Assembly: GCA_030683005.1 (NCBI GenBank)
Contig: JAUXMY010000032.1
Coordinates: forward strand, 1-64,000
DNA from: Caulobacter sp.
GTDB lineage: Bacteria > Pseudomonadota > Alphaproteobacteria > Caulobacterales > Caulobacteraceae
Direction of reading: 5' to 3'
Length of the DNA: 64,000 bases
Within the stretch, counting starts at the first letter, position 1. Every line of letters begins with the position of its first letter. A program made the translations under genes and the position numbers. Under the pieces are notes generated by a model. The model was not told the DNA's origin and did not search any database. It saw nothing but the letters and a program-made list of their open reading frames with translations. Below are positions 49,098 to 57,848 of this stretch, piece by piece.

Positions 49098-49571
49098 TCA
49101 GCCGGCGAGGGCTTCGCGGTGCTGGCGCAGCTTGTCCAGGCTCTGGATGAGCCGTTGCTCGCCACCCTCGCCCAGATCGACGCCGCTGGCGAGCAGCCGC
49201 AGGGCGTCGATGTGTATATCCACGGCGGGCCAGTCCCAGTGGCCGGCCTCCATGGCGTAGTCGAGGACATCGCACAGGCTGCGCGCCGCATCGGCCAGCG
49301 CCTTGGGTTCGATCGGGGCGCAGGCGTCAATGATCGCCGCCGACAGGCGGTAGAGGTCGCCCATATCGTGGGTCTGGCGATCGGCGACCTGCGACCCGAA
49401 TCCGCTCTCGATCCTGGCGATGCAGTCCGCCACGGCCGCCAGGCAGGCATCAACCAGCGTCGCCAGCCCGACGTCGGCGTCGGCCACCGCCTCGTCGATG
49501 CGCTTGCCGCCGCCGCTGAACAGGGCGGCGCGGAGTCGGTTGGGGATCTTGAACTTCCGGACAACGGTCAT
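49098..49571 (-). CDS. Protein of unknown function coupled to a response regulator
   Basis: 157 residues from ATG 49571, overlapping the response regulator gene in ATGA; the tracked start lies inside that gene. It opens with MTVVRKFKIPNRLRAALFSG, then is nearly all helical (EAVADADVGLATLVDACLAA, HDMGDLYRLSAAIIDACAPI and others), like a four-helix bundle or an HPt-like fold. A His occurs in RQTHDMGDLYRL, but I do not see a clear HPt motif. The function is unknown. Tight coupling suggests it partners the regulator. Confidence 0.7.
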   Translation of the reverse strand: MTVVRKFKIPNRLRAALFSGGGKRIDEAVADADVGLATLVDACLAAVADCIARIESGFGSQVADRQTHDMGDLYRLSAAIIDACAPIEPKALADAARSLCDVLDYAMEAGHWDWPAVDIHIDALRLLASGVDLGEGGEQRLIQSLDKLRQHREALAG

Positions 49572-50173
49572 ACCGTCACCTTCTGGGGTTTCATGACGGT
49601 GTCGATCTGGTCCTGGGACATATTGGGTTCGACGGCGGCGCCGATCTCGTCGTTCAGGTCGCCGGATCGGCGGCCGGCCATGCCCGCCGGCGGGCCCAGC
49701 CGACGGAAGCGCCGGTCGGGACCGACATAGGCGTCGCAATCGATGCCCATGCGATCCTCGCGGGCGACCCACAGGATGCGATCCATGATCGTCTTGGGCG
49801 TGATCGGCTTGGCGATGATGTAGTTGGCGCCGCAGTCGCGGGCCTTGACCACGTCCCGCCGGGGCGTGTGGCCCGTCACCACGATCACCGGAGTGAACCG
49901 GTTGTGCTCCGGCGCCTCGCGGCGGATCCAGCGGGTAAGGTCATAGCCGTCGATGGTCGGCATCATGGCGTCGGTGATCACCATGTCGACCTGCCCGTCG
50001 CTGATTACCTTGCGCGCTTCGTCCGCCGACAGGCAGCGGCTGATCTTCTTGGCCCCGAAGCCGGTGATCACCTGGATCATGATGTCGAGCGCCTGCTGGT
50101 TGTCGTCGACGACGACAATCGACAGATCCTCGAAGTTGACCTTTGCCCAGGGGGGCTTGGGGCTGGCAGGCAT
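49568..50173 (-). CDS. Response regulator with receiver domain and PDRR-type tail
   Basis: 201 residues. The receiver domain begins at LSIVVVDDNQQALDIMIQVI, with the phosphorylated Asp in VDMVITDAMMPTIDGYDL, Thr in PVIVVTGHT and Lys in NYIIAKPITPKT. It has no DNA-binding domain. The C-terminal tail has YVGPDRRFRRLGPPAGMAGR, a PDRRFRR motif found in many alphaproteobacterial single-domain regulators. The product probably works by protein contact with the coupled 157-residue protein. Confidence 0.88.
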   Translation of the reverse strand: MPASPKPPWAKVNFEDLSIVVVDDNQQALDIMIQVITGFGAKKISRCLSADEARKVISDGQVDMVITDAMMPTIDGYDLTRWIRREAPEHNRFTPVIVVTGHTPRRDVVKARDCGANYIIAKPITPKTIMDRILWVAREDRMGIDCDAYVGPDRRFRRLGPPAGMAGRRSGDLNDEIGAAVEPNMSQDQIDTVMKPQKVTV

Positions 50174-50315
50174 CCTGGCGTCCGGACCTTTGGAGTTCTT
50201 GGCGCGTCACCGGACCGTGCGCCGCAACTCGTTCACGGATTATCACCATGCCTGCGGTGAAGCGTCGCGGCCCCCGGTTCTCTTGCGCCACGCTGCCGGC
50301 GGGCTACAGGGGGGG

Positions 50316-51920
50316 ATGACCGAGACCTATGACCACATCGTCGTTGGCGCGGGCTCGGCGGGCTGCGTGCTGGCCAACCGGCTGTCAGCCGACCCAGGGC
50401 GCCGGGTTCTGGTGCTGGAGGCCGGCGGCAAGGATGACTGGATCTGGTTTCACATCCCGGTCGGCTACCTGTTCTCGATCGGCAACCCGCGCGCCGACTG
50501 GATGTTCGAGACCGACGCCTCACCGGGGCTCAACGGTCGGACCCTGAAGTATCCGCGCGGCAAGGTGATCGGCGGCTCCTCGGCGATCAACGCCATGATC
50601 TACATGCGCGGCCAGGCGGCGGACTATGACGGCTGGCGCCGGCGGGGTCTGACCGGCTGGGGCTGGGACGATGTCCTGCCGCTGTTCCTGGCCCAGGAGG
50701 ACCACGTCAATCCGCCCGGGGAGCACCATCGTTCCGGCGGCGAGTGGCGGGTGGAATATCCGCGCATGCGCTGGCGGGTGCTCGACGCCTTCGCCGAGGC
50801 CGCGGCGCTGGAGGGCATCCCCACGGTTCCCGACTTCAACGGCGGCGACAACCACGGCGCCGGCTACTTCCAGGTCAACCAGCGCGGCGGGCTGCGCTGG
50901 AGCGCGGCGCGAGGGTTCCTCAAGCCCGTTCTGAAACGGCGAAACCTGCGGCTGGAGACCGGGGTTCAGGTCACCCGCGTGCTGGTCCAGGAGGATCGCG
51001 CGGTCGGGGTTGAATGGACGAAGGGCGGCCAGATCTTCTCGGCCCGCGCCGCCGGCGAGGTGGTGCTGGCGGCCGGCGCAGTGGGCACGCCCCAGTTGCT
51101 GGAGCTGTCCGGCATCGGCGACGGTGCGCGCCTGCGGGCGCTCGGGATCGATACAGTGCGCCATTCTCCCGGCGTCGGCGAGAACCTGCAGGACCACCTG
51201 CAGATCCGGCCGATTTACCGGGTCAGCGGCGTGCCGACGATGAACGCCCTCTACGCCTCGCTGTGGCGCCGGCCCCTGATGGCGCTGGAGTACGCCGCCC
51301 TCCAGCGCGGTCCGATGTCGATGGCGCCGTCACAGATGGGGGCGTTCGCACGGTCCTCGCCCGACCAGGCGACGGCCAACCTGCAATTCCACGTCCAGCC
51401 GTTGTCGCTGGACCGCTTCGGCGAGCCGCTGCATCCGTTTCCGGCCATCACCATCAGCGTCTGCAACCTGCGCCCGGCCAGCCGGGGTTCCATCCACGCC
51501 ATCAGCGCCGATCCGTTTGCGGCGCCGCGCATCGCGCCGAACTATCTGTCCACGCCGGAGGATGAACAGGTGGCGGTCGACTCGCTGCGGCTGGTTCGCC
51601 GCATCATCGGGCGTCCTCCGCTGGCCCGCTACCGCCCCGAGGAGATCAACCCCGGGCGGGCGGTGGACGACGATGAGGGCCTGCTGGCCGCCGCCCGCGA
51701 CCTGGGGACGACGATCTTCCATCCTGTCGGCACGGCGCGGATGGGCCTGGCCTCCGACCCCATGGCGGTGGTCGACGACCGGCTGCGGGTCTTGGGCGTC
51801 GAGGGCCTGCGCGTCGCGGACGCTTCGGTGATGCCGACGATCACCTCCGGCAACACCAACTCGCCGACCATGATGATCGCCGAAAAGGCCGCCCGGATGA
51901 TCCTGGAGGATGGCCGCTAG
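50316..51920 (+). CDS. GMC-family oxidoreductase (choline/alcohol dehydrogenase-like)
   Basis: 534 residues from ATG 50316; the tracked frame starts 121 codons too early. The FAD site is HIVVGAGSAGCVLANRLSAD, the GMC signature is KYPRGKVIGGSSAINAMIYM, and AAGAVGTPQLLELSGIGD is the second. The active-site His is in IFHPVGTARMG, and the Asn in ITSGNTNSPTMMIAEKAA. Alcohol, choline or glucoside oxidation is the family reaction. Divergent from the response regulator gene. Confidence 0.94.
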   Translation: MTETYDHIVVGAGSAGCVLANRLSADPGRRVLVLEAGGKDDWIWFHIPVGYLFSIGNPRADWMFETDASPGLNGRTLKYPRGKVIGGSSAINAMIYMRGQAADYDGWRRRGLTGWGWDDVLPLFLAQEDHVNPPGEHHRSGGEWRVEYPRMRWRVLDAFAEAAALEGIPTVPDFNGGDNHGAGYFQVNQRGGLRWSAARGFLKPVLKRRNLRLETGVQVTRVLVQEDRAVGVEWTKGGQIFSARAAGEVVLAAGAVGTPQLLELSGIGDGARLRALGIDTVRHSPGVGENLQDHLQIRPIYRVSGVPTMNALYASLWRRPLMALEYAALQRGPMSMAPSQMGAFARSSPDQATANLQFHVQPLSLDRFGEPLHPFPAITISVCNLRPASRGSIHAISADPFAAPRIAPNYLSTPEDEQVAVDSLRLVRRIIGRPPLARYRPEEINPGRAVDDDEGLLAAARDLGTTIFHPVGTARMGLASDPMAVVDDRLRVLGVEGLRVADASVMPTITSGNTNSPTMMIAEKAARMILEDGR

Positions 51921-51942
51921 ACGTTGCCTCGGTGCTGCCGCG

Positions 51943-53481
51943 TCAGCCGGTCCGCTCGGCGGCCAGCAGCGCCCGCAGTTCCGCCTTGGCCACCTTCTCC
52001 AGCGTGGATCGCGGCAGGTCATCGACGATCCGGATCAGGTGCGGTCGCTTGAAGGCCGCGAGGACGTCCCCGCAAGCCGCCGCGATCCGCGCCTCCAGCC
52101 CGTCTTCGTGACCCGGGAGGGCGACCACGAAGGCGGCGGGAGCCTCGTCGAGCATGGCGTGCTTCATGCCCACCACCGCCACTTCCGAGACGCCGGGCAC
52201 GCCGGCGATGACCCGCTCGATTTCGGACGCCGCGACGTTCTCGCCGCCGACCTTCAGCATGTCCTTGGAGCGATCGGCGAAATAGAGGAAGCCATCCTCG
52301 CCGCGCCGGACCCGGTCGCCGGTGATGAACAGGCCGTCCTGGCGGAACGCCGCCGCCGTCGCCGCCGGGTCGCCGGCGTACTCCAGGAACAGGGACAGCC
52401 CGCGAATCCCGCCGACCAGCAGATCGCCGACCTCGCCCGGTCCGACGGGGCGCCCCGCGTCGTCGAGGACGTGGATGTCGTATCCGGGCGCCGGGCGGCC
52501 CATCGACATCGGCGCGTCCTTCCGGTGCGCCGAGCCGACGATCCCGTGCGCGATCGTCTCGGTCATGCCCCACCAGCCGATGGTCTTGACGCCGAACAGC
52601 CGGTCCCAGGCCGGTTCGCAGACGCCGTTGCCCCAGAAGCGGTAGCTGTGGCGTGGCGGGACCGGTTGCCCGACCAGCGCCTTGACGCAGAACGGAATCA
52701 TCGAGCTCCAGGTCGCCCCGTGCTTCAGCGAGATCGGCCAGAACCGCGAGGCGGAGAATCGCGGCGTCAGCACGACCGCCGCGCCGGCCCACAGGGAGGC
52801 CAGGACGCTGTAGGCCTGGGCGTTGGTGTGGAACAGCGGCAGGTGCACCAGGTGGATGTCGTCGGCATGGAGATCCTCATGCTGGGCGCACAGCCGCGCG
52901 CCCCACAGCGCGTTGGCATGGGTCCAGAGGACCGCCTTGGGCCTCGCGGTCGTGCCCGAGGTGTACTGGATGGCGAAAGGCGCCCAGGGATCATGAGGTC
53001 GGCCCGGCAGGGCGGCCGGGTCGCCATCGAGGGCGGCGAAGGGCTCGAACCCGGCCGCGACCGGTACGGGCGGCGCGCCGTTGTCGGTATCGGTGACGAC
53101 GCGCCAGGCAAGCCGCGGCGCGGCCGAGGCCAGCAGGTCGGCGAAGCGGGGCTGGGTGATGGCGCCCACCGCGCCGCTATGGTCCGCGAAGTAGGCGAGC
53201 TCGTCCTGGCTGGACCTGGCGTTGGTCGTCACCGCCACGGCGCCGGCGTAGGCGCAGCCCAGCCAGGCGATCACCGACTCCGGACAGTTGTCGAGGTGGA
53301 CGAGGATCCGGTCGCCGGGCGCGACGCCGCGAAGATGAAGCCCGGCCGCGAAACGCCGTACCGCCTCCGCGAAGTCGCCATAGGTCCAGCTCCGGCCGGA
53401 GCCTTCGAAAGGTTCCCAGATCAGGAACGGGCGTGCGCCGCGCTCGGAGGCCTGCGCGTCGATGAGCGTGCGGATGTCCAT
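51943..53481 (-). CDS. AMP-forming acyl-CoA synthetase/ligase
   Basis: 512 residues from ATG 53481 (MDIRTLIDAQASERGARPFL); the tracked TTG is 11 codons earlier. ANL-superfamily motifs are the P-loop-like FAIQYTSGTTARPKAVLWTH, GWWGMTETIAHGIVGS, ITGDRVRRGEDGFLYFADRS and KDMLKVGGENVAASEIE, with the catalytic Lys in RSTLEKVAKAELRA. It activates a carboxylate via acyl-AMP to CoA. The substrate is unknown. Nearest partners are the GMC oxidoreductase and the crotonase/thioesterase pair beyond the tRNA. Confidence 0.93.
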   Translation of the reverse strand: MDIRTLIDAQASERGARPFLIWEPFEGSGRSWTYGDFAEAVRRFAAGLHLRGVAPGDRILVHLDNCPESVIAWLGCAYAGAVAVTTNARSSQDELAYFADHSGAVGAITQPRFADLLASAAPRLAWRVVTDTDNGAPPVPVAAGFEPFAALDGDPAALPGRPHDPWAPFAIQYTSGTTARPKAVLWTHANALWGARLCAQHEDLHADDIHLVHLPLFHTNAQAYSVLASLWAGAAVVLTPRFSASRFWPISLKHGATWSSMIPFCVKALVGQPVPPRHSYRFWGNGVCEPAWDRLFGVKTIGWWGMTETIAHGIVGSAHRKDAPMSMGRPAPGYDIHVLDDAGRPVGPGEVGDLLVGGIRGLSLFLEYAGDPAATAAAFRQDGLFITGDRVRRGEDGFLYFADRSKDMLKVGGENVAASEIERVIAGVPGVSEVAVVGMKHAMLDEAPAAFVVALPGHEDGLEARIAAACGDVLAAFKRPHLIRIVDDLPRSTLEKVAKAELRALLAAERTG

Positions 53482-53514
53482 GCCCTCGAAAGGCGTGAGA
53501 GGGCGGGGGGTCAA

Positions 53515-53700
53515 TGGGCGACTCCGGAAGGGGTGGTGGCGTAGCGCAGGGAGCGGAAGACAGTCCGCGCCGCCGGCCGGGCGGGCCCGGACCCGCTAGC
53601 GATCGCCCTCCAGTTAGCGCCATGGGCGATGACGTCCACGGTCACCGCATCGACGGGGTGTTCACTGAACAGCCGTCTCCCTGCAGCGGATCCCGGCCCG
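53515..53700 (-). pseudogene. Possible decayed TetR-type regulator N-terminus
   Basis: In a region of about 380 bp with no convincing gene (53515-53893), one minus frame contains LFSEHPVDAVTVDVIAHGA, which resembles the start of TetR helix-turn-helix domains (LFAERGVDAVTVDEIAxxA). The Gly-Val-Ser recognition helix is replaced by unrelated sequence and the frame then ends. A remnant is a guess. The rest of the gap has no recognisable content. Confidence 0.25.
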
Positions 53701-53893
53701 CGGGATGCTGCTCGACCTCCCGGAAGGCGGCGACGCGCTGCGGGGCGGCCTGGCAGGCCAGGTCGTCGTCGCGTCCCGGAGCCGGGACCATCGCCGCCGC
53801 CAGCGCCGCGTTCGCCGCGCTGGGGACGCCCGTTGGGACGTGACGGCCGAATGTTGGGCTTCTTGAATAAGATCAGACCCTTGTGGGGTCGGA

Positions 53894-53983
<90 letters not shown>

Positions 53984-54075
53984 GTAACGCCGGGTGTGGG
54001 CCTTGTGAGGGGCCCTGAGTGCGAAGGCGCGGAACCTAGCGATGCGGTTTCATTTCCGCAAGGGGCGCTTTCGCC

Positions 54076-54495
54076 TTACGGCTTCGGCCACCGGACGCTC
54101 TGGGTGCAGCGGAACAGGGCGATGACCTTGCCGCTGTCCTCGTGGCGGACCTCGGCGTCCCAGAGCTGGGTCGTGCGGTCGCCGTGAACCATCCGCGCCT
54201 CGCAGGCGACGACGCCCTCGCGGGCCGTGCCCAGGAAGTTGCTCTTCAACTCGATCGTCGTGAAACCGCTGGCGCCTTCGGGCAGGGAGACGGCGCTGCC
54301 ATAGCCGCAGGCGCTGTCGGCCAGGGTGATCACGCTGGCGGCGTGCAGGAAGCCGTTGGGGGCCATGTGGCGCCTTTCGACGGTGAAACGGCCGCGCACC
54401 AGGCCGCGGCGAACGGTTTCCCACTCCATGCCAAGGACGCCGGGCAGATAACCCTGCTGGCGCTCGGTGAAGGCGGGTGCGAGTTCGGTGGTCAT
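54076..54495 (-). CDS. PaaI-like hotdog thioesterase
   Basis: 139 residues from ATG 54495; the long tracked frame is not supported. The hotdog region contains RHMAPNGFLHAASVITLADS and ACGYGSAVSLPEGASGFTTI, followed by ELKSNFLGTAREGVV. An acyl-CoA thioesterase role is expected. It overlaps the crotonase gene by one base (TGATG), so the two are coupled and probably work on the same CoA ester. Confidence 0.9.
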   Translation of the reverse strand: MTTELAPAFTERQQGYLPGVLGMEWETVRRGLVRGRFTVERRHMAPNGFLHAASVITLADSACGYGSAVSLPEGASGFTTIELKSNFLGTAREGVVACEARMVHGDRTTQLWDAEVRHEDSGKVIALFRCTQSVRWPKP

Positions 54496-55259
54496 CAGAA
54501 TTGCCCTCCACGGCCCTCGCCGCCGCTGAACCGTGTCGCGCCGGCGACGGCCTCGCCGGAGGCGAGGGTCTCGAGGCCCAGGCCGATCTCCAGCGCCGCG
54601 GCGCCGTCCCAGTCGAGGCTCCACTGGTCGAGCGCCGAACGCCGGTCGTTGCGCAGACACATCTGCGGGAAGGCGGCGATCTGACGGGCCAGGGCGACGG
54701 CCGCTTCCAAAGCCTGACCCTCTTCCACGAGGCGGTTGGCCAGGCCCATGGCCAGGGCCTCCTCCGCGCCGACCGCCCGGCCGGTCAGGATCATGTCCAT
54801 GGCTCGCGAGCCGCCGATCAGGCGCGGCAGCCGCACGGTTCCGAGATCGATCAGCGGCACCCCGAACCGGCGGCAGAAGACTCCGAAGACCGCGCCCCTG
54901 GCGGCGACCCGCAGGTCGCACCAGATCGCCAGTTCCAGCCCGCCGGCCACGGCATGGCCCTCGACGGCGGCGATCACAGGCTTGGACAGGCGCAGGCGGG
55001 TTGGGCCCATGGGGCCGAAGTCACCGGTTCGCTCGACACGATTGCCGGTCCCGGTCGCAACGGCCTTGAGATCGGCTCCGGCGCAGAAGGTCCGGCCGGC
55101 TCCGGTCAGGACGGCGACGGCGACGGCCTCGTCGGCGTCGAAGGCCGTGAAGGCGTCGTACAGTTCGCGGGCCGTCGCCGCGTCGACGGCGTTGCGACGG
55201 TCGGGCCGATCGATGGCGATGACGGTGACCGGTCCGTCGCGGGTGATCGTGACGCTCAT
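54495..55259 (-). CDS. Enoyl-CoA hydratase/isomerase-family protein (crotonase), atypical active site
   Basis: 254 residues from ATG 55259; the tracked start 117 codons upstream is unlikely. Crotonase fold: VTVIAIDRPDRRNAVDAATA, oxyanion-hole segments TFCAGADLKAV and EGHAVAGGLELAIWCDLRVA, and a C-terminal helix. The first catalytic Glu (in GGLELA) is present, but the second (PE of FGQPE) is replaced in RRFGVPLIDLGTVRLPRLIG. So it may be an isomerase or a different crotonase reaction. Coupled to the thioesterase. Confidence 0.85.
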   Translation of the reverse strand: MSVTITRDGPVTVIAIDRPDRRNAVDAATARELYDAFTAFDADEAVAVAVLTGAGRTFCAGADLKAVATGTGNRVERTGDFGPMGPTRLRLSKPVIAAVEGHAVAGGLELAIWCDLRVAARGAVFGVFCRRFGVPLIDLGTVRLPRLIGGSRAMDMILTGRAVGAEEALAMGLANRLVEEGQALEAAVALARQIAAFPQMCLRNDRRSALDQWSLDWDGAAALEIGLGLETLASGEAVAGATRFSGGEGRGGQF

Positions 55260-55412
55260 GGCGGAGCCTCCTCGATATGGTGACACAGCAGAAAGAGTGG
55301 GCGCCGTGCGGGTAAAGCAAGTCTTTTTTCGAAACCATCTTGCAGGCGTCCCATCAGTTTGCATCGTCCGATGCGCGCCAAGCAGATTCACCGACGTGTC
55401 GGAGGGGCATGA

Positions 55413-55895
55413 ATGTCCAGGCGGCCCCACGAACTCACTGCGCGGCTGCGCGCGTTGATGATCTCCTCGGCTTCGGGGATGACAGAGGCCGACGGGGCGC
55501 TGGTCGCCCCCCGGAACACCCCGGCCGGCAAGGGCGGTCCGATGTGGTTTGGCCGGATGCGCGAAGGCAAGGCCTGTGGCAGCTACCATCCGATGCCGGT
55601 CCACACGCACGCAGCGCTGGCGGCGAAGATCACGCCGGCGCTCAGGAAGCAGATGCAGGGCAAGAGCTGCTTCAACTTCGAGGTCGCCGACGAGGCCCTT
55701 TTTGACGAGCTGGCGGCGGGAGGCGGCGGCGCTCTACGCCGCACCCCTTTCGCCGGAGCGTCGTTGGGCCGGGAGCGCGGTCTTCAGAGGCAGGAAGCGG
55801 CTGTTGCGCAACAGGGCGGCGCTTACGATCGAGACCAGCAGCCCGACCGGGAAGATCTCGACGAAGGTCATCGGCAGACGCATCAACGGGTTTGA
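55413..55895 (+). CDS. Small DUF1801-like/unknown-domain protein, possibly frameshifted at the C-terminus
   Basis: 160 residues in the open frame. Residues about 40-100 (GPMWFGRMREGKACGSYHPM, then TPALRKQMQGKSCFNFEVAD and EALFDELAA) resemble a widespread small family of about 130 residues with SYHxMPVY and KxMQGKSCFNF segments. After LAA the sequence becomes unrelated and overlaps the convergent DUF4199 gene by 160 bp. This suggests the natural end is near 55730, with a frameshift in a GC-rich tract. Confidence 0.5.
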   Translation: MSRRPHELTARLRALMISSASGMTEADGALVAPRNTPAGKGGPMWFGRMREGKACGSYHPMPVHTHAALAAKITPALRKQMQGKSCFNFEVADEALFDELAAGGGGALRRTPFAGASLGRERGLQRQEAAVAQQGGAYDRDQQPDREDLDEGHRQTHQRV

Positions 55896-56306
55896 GTACA
55901 TCACCTTCATGGCGTCCATCTCGGTTGTGATCTTCGCCATTTCGCCGGCCGAGGCGCCCCTGGCGCGGGCGGCTTCGATCACCGCGGCGGCGTAGTCGGT
56001 CATGAAGGCGTAGTCGGTCAGCGCCAGCGTGATCTCCCAGCCGAGGACGTAAACGACAGAGGCGAGGAGGCTGATGCCCAGGCCCGCCGCCAATGCGGGC
56101 AGGAAGCGGATCACCCCGCCGAGCGTCCGGTCGCGATGACGCTTCACGCCGATAAAGACCAGACTGAAGGCCAGCAGCATCACCGCATAGCCGGTGATCA
56201 TCGAGTGGCTGGCGTGGCCGAACTCGCCGAAGGTCATCATCAGCCCCATCGGCACGATGACGATCAGACCGGCCATGACGCCGAAGGTCAGGATGGTGCG
56301 AAACAT
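55734..56306 (-). CDS. DUF4199 family membrane protein
   Basis: 190 residues from ATG 56306 (MFRTILTFGVMAGLIVIVPM); the tracked start adds 31 codons. Four transmembrane helices, with GYAVMLLAFSLVFIGVKRHR and the loop ITTEMDAMKVMYSNPLMRLP followed by MTFVEIFPVGLLVSIVSAAL, match DUF4199. The function is unknown. A membrane-anchored LuxR regulator gene lies upstream on the same strand, about 100 bp away, and the pairing recurs in other bacteria from general knowledge. Confidence 0.85.
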   Translation of the reverse strand: MFRTILTFGVMAGLIVIVPMGLMMTFGEFGHASHSMITGYAVMLLAFSLVFIGVKRHRDRTLGGVIRFLPALAAGLGISLLASVVYVLGWEITLALTDYAFMTDYAAAVIEAARARGASAGEMAKITTEMDAMKVMYSNPLMRLPMTFVEIFPVGLLVSIVSAALLRNSRFLPLKTALPAQRRSGERGAA

Positions 56307-56408
56307 GGGGTGGTCCCTCTCACGTGGATCGAGGCTCCATGCAAGGTGGCGGCGACCCGTCGGGACAATCGCCCGAAAGGGTGACTTCGTACACTTCACC
56401 CGAAAAGA

Positions 56409-56822
56409 TCAGGGGATCAGGCGCAATGCGCGGGCTCGTGAGACGGCGTCGGTGCGCCGGACGGCCTGCAGCTTCTCATAGAGGCGCGCGATGTGGGTCT
56501 TCACCGTGTTCGGCGACAACCCCAGCTTGCCGGCAATCTCCTTGTTGGACTTTCCAGCCGCCAACAGGCCGAGCACTTCGCGCTCGCGGCGCGTCAGGCC
56601 CAACCGTTCGGCGGCCGTCTCATTGGCTTCAAAGCCCGCCTGCACCTTTGGACGCAACGCCCAGGCGCCGATCCACACCCCCAGGCCCAGAAAGCCGGCG
56701 GCGATCAGGCCAATCCAGAGTTCCATGGCGTGGGTGCGGGTCCAGAATTGATACTGCATCCACTGCAGCGCCACCGCGCCCAGCGCCAGAACCAGCCCGT
56801 AGATCACCACCGTCCGAACCAT
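56409..56822 (-). CDS. Membrane-anchored LuxR-type transcriptional regulator
   Basis: 137 residues. Two N-terminal membrane helices ([18 protein letters not shown] and [20 protein letters not shown]) come before a GerE/LuxR helix-turn-helix: [44 protein letters not shown]. There is no receiver domain. A regulator tethered to the membrane may respond to the partner DUF4199 protein. Likely coexpressed with that gene. Confidence 0.88.
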   Translation of the reverse strand: MVRTVVIYGLVLALGAVALQWMQYQFWTRTHAMELWIGLIAAGFLGLGVWIGAWALRPKVQAGFEANETAAERLGLTRREREVLGLLAAGKSNKEIAGKLGLSPNTVKTHIARLYEKLQAVRRTDAVSRARALRLIP

Positions 56823-56861
56823 GGCTGAGAACCTAGAGCCCGCGGTTCCCGGGCGCCAGTC

Positions 56862-57770
56862 TCAGCTCCAGGGGCCCCGGCGGGCGGCGGTCCGGGTAAC
56901 CGCAGTGCCGGAGCGTCGCGCGCCGCCCGCCAACGCCATCAGGGCCTTGATCCGGTTACCGGTCGCCGGGTGGGTCGAGAAGAGATTGTCGGCGCCGCGC
57001 CCGCTCAGCGGGTTGATGATGAACATCTGGGCGCTGGCCGGATTGCGCTCGGCGGTCTCGTTCACCGTGCGGTGGCTGAAGGCCTCCATCTTGGCCAGGG
57101 CGTCGGCGAGGGCCTGCGGGTCGCCGCTGATCTCCGCCCCTTCGCGGTCGGCCTCGTACTCGCGGCCCCGGCTGATCGCCATCTGCACCAGGGCGGCGGC
57201 GATGGGCGCCAGGACGGCGATCAGGATGGTCCCGATCATCCCGGCCGGCCGGTCGCGGTCGCCGCCGAAGAAGAAGGCGATGTTGGCCAGGGCCGAGATC
57301 GCGCCGGCGATGGTCGCCGTGACGGTCATGGTCAGGGTGTCGCGGTTCTTCACGTGCGCCAGTTCATGGGCCATGACGCCGCGAATCTCGCGGCGGTCGA
57401 GCATCCGCAGCAGACCCACCGTGGCCGCCACGGCGGCGTTCTCCGGATTGCGGCCGGTGGCGAAGGCGTTCGGCTGATCCTGCTCCATGACATAGACCTT
57501 GGGGCGGGGCATGCCCGCGCCGTCGGCCAGGGCCAGGGTGTCGGCGACGTAGTTGCGGATCAGCGGATCGGGGTGGCTCTCGTCCACCTGGACCGCGCCG
57601 TACATGCGCAGCACGATCTTGTCGGAGTTCCAGTAGCTGAACAGGTTCATGGCGCCGCCGATCGCCAGGGCGATCAGCATGCCGCCGGTCCCGCCGATCA
57701 GGAAACCGGCCACGACAAAGATGGCCGTCATGGCGGCCATGAGCATGAAGGTGCGAAGCGAGTTGTTCAT
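56862..57770 (-). CDS. htpX: Membrane zinc metalloprotease HtpX
   Basis: 302 residues. Four membrane helices and the zinc site [20 protein letters not shown], with the third ligand Glu in [40 protein letters not shown] is the family motif. HtpX degrades misfolded membrane proteins and works beside FtsH. Divergent from amn. Confidence 0.95.
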   Translation of the reverse strand: MNNSLRTFMLMAAMTAIFVVAGFLIGGTGGMLIALAIGGAMNLFSYWNSDKIVLRMYGAVQVDESHPDPLIRNYVADTLALADGAGMPRPKVYVMEQDQPNAFATGRNPENAAVAATVGLLRMLDRREIRGVMAHELAHVKNRDTLTMTVTATIAGAISALANIAFFFGGDRDRPAGMIGTILIAVLAPIAAALVQMAISRGREYEADREGAEISGDPQALADALAKMEAFSHRTVNETAERNPASAQMFIINPLSGRGADNLFSTHPATGNRIKALMALAGGARRSGTAVTRTAARRGPWS

Positions 57771-57848
57771 AATCCCCTATGTGGCCCCGGTTTGCCGCGC
57801 TGCAAGCGGCCGTCTCGCCAGTTTCACGCAACGCCGCTATAAGCAGCC

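Noticed and set aside
51910-53544. 544-residue plus ORF opposite the acyl-CoA ligase
   Set aside because: Antisense shadow, highly charged and repetitive, no domain.
54076-54921. 281-residue frame extending the thioesterase upstream
   Set aside because: Extension is Arg/Gly-rich and covers the crotonase gene; ATG 54495 gives the normal family length.
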